In this document: positions 56,123-64,000 of the stretch, in pieces
Layout: the number at the start of each line of letters is the position of its first letter
Numbering within the stretch: position 1 is the stretch's first letter
NCBI GenBank assembly: GCA_003993805.1
Contig: RSEF01000002.1
Span: 74,938,411-75,002,410 of the forward strand
Reading direction: 5' to 3'
Length of the DNA: 64,000 bases
DNA from: Himantopus leucocephalus
Taxonomy: Eukaryota; Chordata; Aves; Charadriiformes; Recurvirostridae
Position numbers and translations under genes: made by a program
Notes under the pieces: model-generated
The model's input: only the letters and a program-made list of their open reading frames with translations
Told to the model about the DNA's origin: nothing
Database searches by the model: none

Positions 56123-58823
56123 TAGGGTCTCAGCTTTGGAGGAAACCTTGGTTACCCCAAATGATTGGGTTTTCAGCTTTATTTTTACAGTTGCATTTGA
56201 ATTTCCATGAAGCTGAGCGGGATCTAGGACTGCCTTGCATGTGGGTGGCAGTCCCACAGTAGTTTAGGCAGCTCTTAACCTCCCACCTTGTTTCCCAGCT
56301 CCTGGCAATGGCACTCCTATTGACCCCTGCAGAGACACTTCGAGAAGTGAAACCAGCAGAAAGCACAAGGCAGAGGTGAGCAGCTTTCTGCTGGTACGGT
56401 TTCGTGAACAGGCATACAGCACAGCAGGGTGAACCTAATGTGGGTGCAAGGGAGGGGATGGGAATGCACAGCTGAGGTGGCATGGGCATGAGCACCGCTC
56501 GGGTGACCTCTGTGCTTTGCTCTGCCCTGGGTGCTGTGTTTGTGGTGGCCACCGGTGCAGCTGGGGCGGGCCTTCAGCAGCAGGGTGCACTTCCTCAGGC
56601 ACATCAGCTGCTTCAACGTACACTCAAGAGCACTTAGAGATGCTCAGGACCTTATAGGCAGCATTTTCTCTCTCTAAGGAAATAAATTGTCTTTGCAGAG
56701 GTTCCAGTAACAGCATGGTGTGGTTTTTTTTCTCTAGATGGCACAAAATATAATCACTTATGCAATACAGCAGACAAGCTTTCTAATCTTCTCTCTGTTG
56801 TACCACTTTGGCAAGTTCTTTGGTTTTATATCTGTATTTTACGGTGTTCCCATCCTCCTCACTTTCATCTCATCCTACGGTGTTTCCTGTGGGTGTAGTT
56901 ACTATTGAGGAAGCAGGAGTGGCAGGAATGTTTTGAAATGGCTGTGATGGAAAAACCTGGTAGTGTGGTAGTGCCTCCTGAGCAGTACCTCTGCCTGTGG
57001 TGGGGCACTGCAGAAACCTCAGCAATGCTTTTGATGTGAGGAATGCTGCATCCTGGGACCTTGATCCTTCAGCTGGGCTGAAGGATTTTGTGGTATGAGC
57101 CAGGCCAGAGAACTGGCTGAGCCTAAAATAAGTAAACAAAGCTACAGCATAAGTCCAGTGTGGTTACACAACCAGGAATTCCTTCAGGCAACTTTGCTGC
57201 TGAAGCCCCCATATCATCAAGATACAACTTAATAGTCTTGGACTTTCTTCCAAATAGCTCAAGGTGAGTCTTCTTCCTCTCAGTCCTTTCTGCTGTGCGA
57301 CTCCAGTCTGTCTCTGGAAAGCTCCTCCATTTAATCCATCCTTTAGCCTCCACAATTTCCAGACAAAGTGCTTTGCTTGGTCTGGCTGCATCCCCTGGCA
57401 TTGAGCAGAAGATCTTCAGACTTTAATATTTCTCTGTTAGCTCCTGTGTTTGGGGCTTCATCCTAAGTGGAAGGTGAAACAGAACATTTGCAGAGAAAAT
57501 ACCTCTTCGTCCTGATGACGATATCAGTTGTGTGAAGGTCTGCACGGAGACATTACTTCAGTCCAGCCAACATAGAAAAATTTCCCTGAATCATTGTCAC
57601 AGGTGGACTAGGATTATTCTTTTTTTTTTTGCCAAAGAATACTCTGGTGTGCTGAAACCCACAAATAACTGAGTCTACTTGAGTCTAAGTTTCTTACCTT
57701 GGCTGTACTTAGGGTTTGTGTCCACATTGCTCTTTTTTGCTGGCCGGTGGGAGCAGTTTGCTATTGTAGACACTACTATACAAGAGAACTGTGTGAGCAA
57801 GGAGCAATGACTTGGAGGTGAAAAAATCCTGCAGAGTTGTTTGCTTGCCACGTTCTGCAATTGCAGTACCAAATCTCATTGTAGTAGTGGCTCTAGGCCT
57901 GTTTGTTTGCTTGTACTCATCCGCAAGGTACTGATGTATTTTTGAACTCTCATGTCTCTTATCATGTGTTTACCCTTGGAGATGTTGATGAAAGAATTAG
58001 GAATGGAAAAGTATTGTGTATTCCTGCTCTGGATCTGCAGTTCCCTAGCACCCAGGGAGACCTTGAATTTGATGCTACTTTCCTGTTTCTTAGGGAACAA
58101 ATCAAGCTATGAATAATAAATACAAGCTCTGGGGCAAAACTGTTTTCCATTCATAAAATTCAACAGTGAAAACCGAGTAGTAATGTCTCAGCCTGCTGCA
58201 AAGCAATAGGAACTTGATGTTGGGACTAGAAAGCTACTGACAGCTTCTTCAGCTTTTGCTGTGCCACAGTTAATAAATTGGTTCAGCTTTGATTTTTATC
58301 TAGATACAACAAGGGTGTCTCCAGCTAAGTGATGCGGATTAGTGTAATTTCCAATCTGAGCAGTTTGAACTTGAAAAAATAAAGGCAAAACAAAGCCCCT
58401 TCCTTATGTTGGTTTCTCTCTTGGCTTTCGGAATGGGAAATAGCTGGGGCATAACTTGAATAAATCAAGTAGAAAGAACAGAGGAAAGCTGTGGCATTGT
58501 GTTTTGGGCTGAATTAAAACCTATTGCGCAGACACTGAAGTTTCTGCTTCAGTGATGATGGGCTGAGAAATGAAATCATAGGATGCCAATAATTTTTCTG
58601 TGGTCCTGATCCTGTAGTTATTTGTGTTTCAGCACATGAGGGGTCCTGTGGGAGCCCAGGCAGAGCACTGCTGGGAGGGGAGGCAGGGAGGAGGGGGTAA
58701 ATCACTGTCAGCACAGTCGTGCAAAGGTTGAGGAGGATCTTTGTGGGCGCTCTAGACAAGAGCATCTCAACCATTCAGTAGGGAAACCTGATTATGACTT
58801 GCTCTCCTCCTGCCCTGGAGCAG
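56123..58823. other. No gene recognised; unique DNA with open minus-strand frames
   Basis: Minus-strand frames at 56130-56552, 56870-57139 and 57123-57401 look superficially protein-like, and the 56870 frame has a splice-acceptor-like TTTACTTATTTTAG just before it. No domain is recognised. An AATAAA with GT-rich sequence downstream lies near 56686-56735 on the + strand. No repeat beyond the CR1 end is seen. Confidence 0.45.
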
Positions 58824-58923
58824 CCTGTTGTTTTCCAAACTGATGTTTGTCAGGTAGTAGAAGGAGGTGAAGATTTGCAAGGGGCAAGAGAGCATCTTGG
58901 ATCAACGTATTTGGTTTTTCAAG
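58824..58923 (+). other. Candidate 100-base exon (low confidence)
   Basis: A pyrimidine-rich 3' splice site (TCTCCTCCTGCCCTGGAGCAG, AG at 58822-58823) precedes a 100-base interval ending at CAAG, with GTAAAG as 5' splice site at 58924. It is open in phase 0, starting PVVFQTDVCQVVEGGEDL and ending in YLVFQ. The stretch has ordinary protein composition, but I recognise no family. The minus strand of the same interval is also open, which weakens the case. Confidence 0.2.
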
Positions 58924-61900
58924 GTAAAGCTGCATTAAATTGGGGAGAAGCAAATCAGCAACACAGAAGAATAATCTGTGCATATTATCACTCTAACCCC
59001 AGCTGTAAAATTTACCATAGGAAAGCTAATAAAATGGGAGCCACACAAGCAAACAGAGGGCACGGGATTATCGGCAAACATTTATTTTGGCTCTGGTGGA
59101 GCCACTCTCCTGATCAAAGCGGTTGGAGTTTGAACCTCTTTTAAGTTGTTCCCTGCTCAGTCCAGGAGTGCCCTGCTCTTGCATCGATGCCATCAGAACC
59201 CTCTGTGCAGCTGGGTGGAAGAAGGAAAGTATCAGTAGGGAGAAGGAAAGTATGTGTGAAGTTGCTTTACTGCAGCGTGAGACAACAGTAGTTTATTTTA
59301 GTTTTGCCAGCCGCTGCCTGGTTTAGGAAAACAACCTAAGGCTTATTGTATAACTAGATAGTACAGGCATTATCACAGGGCCAACAGGGAATGTTTTACC
59401 ATCTTGCAGGCTCATGCCTAGCAGACTGAGTAGCTCTTGCAACCCTTATCAACAAAATGCCCTGCTGGCATCCCCTCGAGCCTCAGGCTGGGCCTTTGGG
59501 AGCCTCTTCTCTGTCTGATCTCTTTGTTCAGAGTTCCCCCCCTTCACCCCCAACTAGAGATGCTTCAGTCCCTCTTGGCAACTAGTCTCCCGGCTGAATC
59601 AAATTGCTCCTGTCTGATTCTTTCAGGCTCCATGGCTGGTGTCTGGCAGGGGGCTTGCTTGGTGAATGTATTGTTCTCGCGCAGTCTCACTCGTTGGGGA
59701 AACACTTAAAGAGCTTCTGGGAGCAGGTAACCTGGGCAAGGATGGCAGTGGTGTCATGGAGAGGCAGGAGGAGGAGAAAGTTTTAAGGCTTCGTGAGCAG
59801 GATCTTTCTGTGCAAACACCTTGCATCTCGCTTTAGATGTTAAGAGCAGAACAAAGGCAGCTTTATTTCTGGCTTTCTTTGCATGGTTTCTTCTCTCACC
59901 AGTTTTGTCCCTTCTGTATTTTTCTTTTTTTTTTTTGTACTCTGTTGGGGACATTGTTGTAGATGCCAGCGTGCTTGAGTTCAGGTCCAGTTTAAGGCCA
60001 GCTCCTAATGTGTTTTACACTAGAGAGGCCTGAGACACAAGAGGGGAGCTGAGCTTGAATGTACCTGCTAATACAGTGGCTCCCCTTGCTGGGTCAGGGC
60101 AGTGCTGAAGAACCACAGAGCATCCCAGCCTCAAAGGAGAGGCCAGGCTGAGCAATGAGGGAAGAAAGCAGACAGCGGGAAGTTAACCCTGTGGGTGTCA
60201 GTCTGCAGGGAATTGCTTCATAATACATTTTTTACAATTCTTATTTTTAAATGACTCTGTATTGCTTAGCCAGGGCTAGGCCAGAGTACTTGTTTTTGGG
60301 TATCTCCCTGGAGGTGTGGGTATTGAGGGGAAACTGGAGCAATCTGGAAGGCCAACAGAGCAATCCAAGCAAGCCTTTCCTCTCCCTGTCGTGGGAGACC
60401 GTGACTTTCCGGCCTCGTATCTGCCACAGCCAGCTCTCTTGCACAATGTGAGGAAGGTATGGCATCCATCATGTGAGGTCCAGGAAGGCTTTCTTGTTCT
60501 AGGCTGGTTGAACACTGTGGCATGTGCCACATTAACCTGAGAGCTGCCCTCCAAGGGATCCCCATCCTACTGCTGCATAGAAGCAACCATCTCTGCAGTG
60601 GACAGCCATGTAATGAGGCTGCGTGGGTGAGGCCTGGATTTGTGGGTGGACCTTCATGGTGATCCAGGGATGTTCTGGTGTAAAGGAGTGGTGGGATCTC
60701 TGTTCATGTCTGGCAGTCTTGGATGTTGCTTGCTGAGGTACAGAAGCCTCTGCGCCTAGGCTGTGCATGACTTGGGAGAAACTTTGTAGTAGCTGTTTTA
60801 TCTCAGCTTTAACTGATTATTGAGTGTATTTGTAGCACACTGATCATTGTGTTTGCCAGAGCTCCTGGGGACCAGACTCCCATCCCATCTGTCTTACTAA
60901 GGCACTTGTCAGTCCTGGGAAGGCTAGTTCAGAATAATCCACTAAAGAGACTGGGGTCTCTTCATCGTAGTCCATTGCATGAGAGCTGAGGGTAAAGATA
61001 GCTTCGTGCCTTACTTTCCCAGTGCTGTCTGGGACAAAAACTTGGTTTCTTGCTGGAATAACACCCTTTAGATGTCCTGTTGCCCTCACTTACCTTTCTC
61101 ATGCTGCAGAGCACTGTCAGAAGAATAAAATGAAGCCACTCAGGGATTATTTTAGGGCTACGCTGGAGAGTGTAGAAGATGGTGTATGAGAAATCCAAAT
61201 AATGGATTTTTAAGGAAAGGGTAGCATCTCTCAACATAACAGAAATAGCAGCACACAGACACTTCCAATTCAGGCAATCTTGCCAGCAAGGTCTGAGCAC
61301 CCAGAATCTGGCTGTGGGGTTCACTTGTGCCTCACCCCCCTGACTTCAAGGAGAGCTGGCTGGAAATGCGCAGATTCTTGTTTTGGCAAAACCCAACTGC
61401 CTCCTTGCCCAGGCTGCAAATTCCTGGAAGATATTGCTCTCACCCTTGCTCAGCTGAGCTGTGCTCAGCTGGATGTTGCTACAGTGGCTCTTTGAGGCTA
61501 TTTCAGAAAGACAACTGCAGTAGCTGCCAAATGCATTTGAATTCTGCTGTGATAGTGTAAATATACCATAGACCTTCTGGGACAGTAAGGATTCATTAGC
61601 TGTGCTGGGATCAGTGAAGATGAGCCCTGTTTTTGTTTCTTGACCATGCACAATGGTGTCTAATTAGAAACAGGAATTCAAGCAAGAAACAGGGGCACTG
61701 CTTAGGCTGAAGGGGCAGAGCTCTTTTTACTTTAGAGAGCAGCTGAGACCTTGAGCTGCTAAGCCCTGAATGGTTTTTAGACAAGGAAGCTCCATGGCTC
61801 TGTGGTATGGCAAACATAGCTTTCTCCTGCGATGGAGAAAGCTCCAGTTTAGGCCTTGGAGTGTGGGTTTAACATTTAGTCTTGGTTCTTCAGCTTAAGG

Positions 61901-62064
61901 GCAAGCCATTTTTGTGATAAGAAGCCAAATGTTGTTCAGCTGGTGCTGGGAGCAAGGCTGTGCAATGTCTGTGTGTGAGCTGGGCAGTGAAAGGTCAGTG
62001 ATGGAAGATCTTGAGTGCTGGAAGTCTGATGCTTTAGGGATTAAATTACCACTTTTTTTGGCAG
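58924..62064. other. No gene recognised; partly G+T-rich unique DNA
   Basis: A T-rich tract lies near 59920-59936. The + strand is G+T-rich in the lines I counted around 60600-60780 and 61920-62040, which lowers stop-codon density on the A+C-rich minus strand. This explains long minus-strand frames such as 60844-61089 and 61346-61651. No repeat is recognised. Confidence 0.45.
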
Positions 62065-62187
62065 CTGAGACCTCCTGCAGCAGCTTCTGCTACAGATGCT
62101 CCAGGGGAGCCCCTGCACCATGCCGAGGCAAAGGCTGGCTTGTTTGCCGTGGTGGGCCTGGGGGCCTCTTCAGGTGTGGCCCAGGGT
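62065..62187 (+). other. Candidate 123-base symmetric exon (low confidence)
   Basis: A strong 3' splice site (CCACTTTTTTTGGCAG, AG at 62063-62064) opens a 123-base interval that ends at CCAGGGT before GTAAGG (62188). It is exactly 41 codons, open in phase 0, beginning LRPPAAASATDAPGEPLHH and ending GLGASSGVAQG. Alanine/glycine-rich composition and local GC enrichment fit a coding segment but also fit chance. I recognise no protein family. Confidence 0.25.
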
Positions 62188-62701
62188 GTAAGGAGCCTGG
62201 CGAATTTAACTAACAGGATCTTGGCTATTATGGGATCAATTTCAAGTAGAAGTGCTTAAACGAGCTCTGGGTTTGTTTTTCATCTGATAACAGACCAATA
62301 AGCATGGTGGAAGGAGTTTGGGTTTTAGTCATTCTTTTGTTGTGTGGTTGTGGTGGAACAGAGCTGAGCAAGTGGACTCTTGTGCAAGTGCTGCTGCTGA
62401 ATGCAGATTTTTTTTTAGCTTCTCCTCAAGGTCTGACTCTTCTGATATCTTATGGGGATCATGGGGAAAAAGGTGAATCTAAAGGGCTACTGACATGAGG
62501 ATTAAAAACTGAGCTTGTCTCTGTATTGTGATACTCTTTATTAGTTGGAAAGCCCTAAAACACAGCAATGGTGGTGACTTGGATGAACTGCTTCCAAGAT
62601 AGCATCAGCACTGTAGAGCTGATCTGGGGAGTGGTGGCCAAAGCTTTGATGAACCCCTGTGACCTCTTTTTTTTTTGTTTGGGTTTTTTTTTCCAAATCA
62701 G

Positions 62702-62787
62702 GGTGTAATAGAAAAGAGCTGAAACTGCAGTGTGTTAAACATGTTCTATTCCATTTTGTGGCACTTGCTGGTTCATGTTCAACAGTG
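62702..62787 (+). other. Candidate 86-base exon (low confidence)
   Basis: This has one of the best 3' splice sites in the window (GGGTTTTTTTTTCCAAATCAG, AG at 62700-62701). It is followed after 86 bases by AACAGTG and GTAAGC (5' splice site at 62788). Only one of the three phases is open. It gives CNRKELKLQCVKHVL and continues to GSCSTV, and it needs one base from an upstream exon. The candidate at 62065-62187 ends in phase 0, so the two cannot be joined directly as drawn. The product is not recognised. Confidence 0.25.
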
Positions 62788-64000
62788 GTAAGCCCTCCCC
62801 AGTGCGAGTCAGGCCTTAAAGACTTGCTCCCCTTTACTGGAATGGCAGGTGAGAATTTTGCTGCCTGGGAGGGAAGCAAGGGACTATCCCTTGCCGCCAG
62901 CTGTTGGCTACTCTGCAGTGTTGGTCATCTGTGCAGCAGGGATGTTTTTGCTGCTCAGGAATTTTTGAGCCGCAGCATGTGGGTGTGTAGGATAGAGGCC
63001 ATGTGTCAGAGCTCCTGTGTGGCCAGCTGTGAGCCACAGCTGCCCTAGCCATACATGCTGAACCTCTCCAAGATGAGGCATGCAGCCCTATGCTTACCAC
63101 CATTCTTTGTAGGCATGCACTCAGCTGCAGGACCCTCCTGTGGCTCTGATTCCTGCCTGTACCTTTCCAAATCAGAACTCAACCCTATTCGTGATCCTTC
63201 CCCTACTCTTCCAATCCCCTAAACAGGTTTCCATACTCCCGAGATCCTAATCACATGTGTTGCCCTATGCTTGGTTATCTACCCACCCATCAGCTATGCC
63301 AGCTGCAGAGGCTTCTGGAATGAGAGGGTTTGGGGATGTGCTGCACCTGGGAGTATAATTTGTGTTTACTTCTCCTGGAGCTTCATGCTCAAAGCAAGGA
63401 ACAATTTGTCCTCTGCTAACACAAAATGTGTGTCAACATGACTGATGCTTCATATTAAAAAAAAAAAAAGCATTCATTTAACTTGCTTCCCTGAATCTTC
63501 TTTCTCCTCCTTTTTTCCCCTGCTTTGAGCTTTGGAAAGATCTTAAAATTATTAGGAAAAATGAGAAAAAAATATTCTTTCATTATGAATTTATTGAGAA
63601 GCAAGAAGAGCACATAGCTTGGTTACAGAATGATTCACGTATCACTTCAAAGACATTAAAGAACAGAAAATTCCAGGTAGACTCCAGAATATTCGAGTGA
63701 TCTAAATCTAGTGACAGGGCATGTATCACTGGAAAAAAGGCATGTTCATCCTATTTGGTCTTTGTTCTGTGGTTATAACAAAATCTATACTAGTGGAGGC
63801 TCCAGATAGGCCCCAGGGAAGATTGAAAATTTTGAGTGCTGGAACTGCATAATAAATATGAAAGTCGTCTTTAGCCTGTGTTAGAAATGGATACCTCCAT
63901 AACTTACTGCAAAAAAATGTTTAGGCTCGCGCCTGTTCTGCCTCATGCTATTTTAATTCTAAGATGAGAATGTTGGTATCAGATACTTTCTGCTTGCAAC
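62788..64000. other. No gene recognised; unique DNA
   Basis: The frame 62659-63048 (+) overlaps the candidate exon but has no domain. A 13-base A run lies near 63457-63469, and from 63480 onward the sequence is AT-rich. No repeat is recognised. Confidence 0.55.

Noticed and set aside
56130..56552. Minus-strand frame with a CC motif (GSPCCAVCLF) resembling a CC chemokine
   Set aside because: The later cysteines and the conserved core of chemokines are not present at the expected spacing, and no signal-peptide exon is seen.
60844..61089. Protein-like minus-strand frame
   Set aside because: It sits in a part of the window where the + strand is locally G+T-rich, so the minus strand is A+C-rich and poor in stop codons. 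No domain or good splice pair is found.

Overview
The window looks like non-coding nuclear DNA from a bird; another sauropsid is possible but less likely. The identifiable interspersed repeats are overwhelmingly CR1-type LINE fragments. One well-preserved 3' end (26905-27240) finishes in the 8-base tail repeat typical of CR1, and five more divergent pieces lie at 549-672, 18938-19024, 36420-36790, 40815-41130 and 55986-56122. I saw no L1 or Alu-type elements. Base composition is mixed (GC-rich, CpG-containing patches between AT-rich islands), and the sequence carries draft-assembly gaps (1-99, 14063-14162, 49553-49564, and single Ns at 4311, 4422, 10482 and 35485).

I recognise no protein-coding gene, rRNA, tRNA or CRISPR array. 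The long open frames behave like chance frames: several lack an ATG start, none encodes a family I recognise, and many fall on locally A+C-rich strands where stop codons are rare. The window is best read as intergenic or intronic DNA. A few short intervals combine a strong 3' splice site, an open frame and a consensus 5' splice site (14342-14384, 53152-53196, 58824-58923, 62065-62187, 62702-62787). They are offered as low-confidence candidate exons. The last three lie near 60-62.5 kb, where the + strand is G+T-rich in the lines I counted. That kind of asymmetry is often seen on the non-template strand of transcribed vertebrate DNA, so the right-hand part may be intronic in a + strand gene.

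Layout: 1-4.7 kb holds a gap, an old CR1, a perfect 18-bp hairpin (2558-2596), a small tandem duplication, a CpG-dense patch and a probable assembly artefact (a 110-base segment duplicated at 4312 and 4547, bracketed by single Ns and a C23 run). 4.7-27 kb is unique sequence with microsatellites, AT-rich islands, an ancient palindromic repeat near 16.7 kb and the youngest CR1. 27-45 kb has a second hairpin (36139-36172) and old CR1-type fragments. 45-64 kb contains an unresolved G-run gap, a MIR-like SINE relic near 50.8 kb, a CR1 3' end near 56 kb and most of the candidate exons.

Nothing here amounts to a clearly new biological system. The most useful leads are the probable false duplication, the two near-perfect hairpins, the G-run gap and the candidate exons in the G+T-rich right end.
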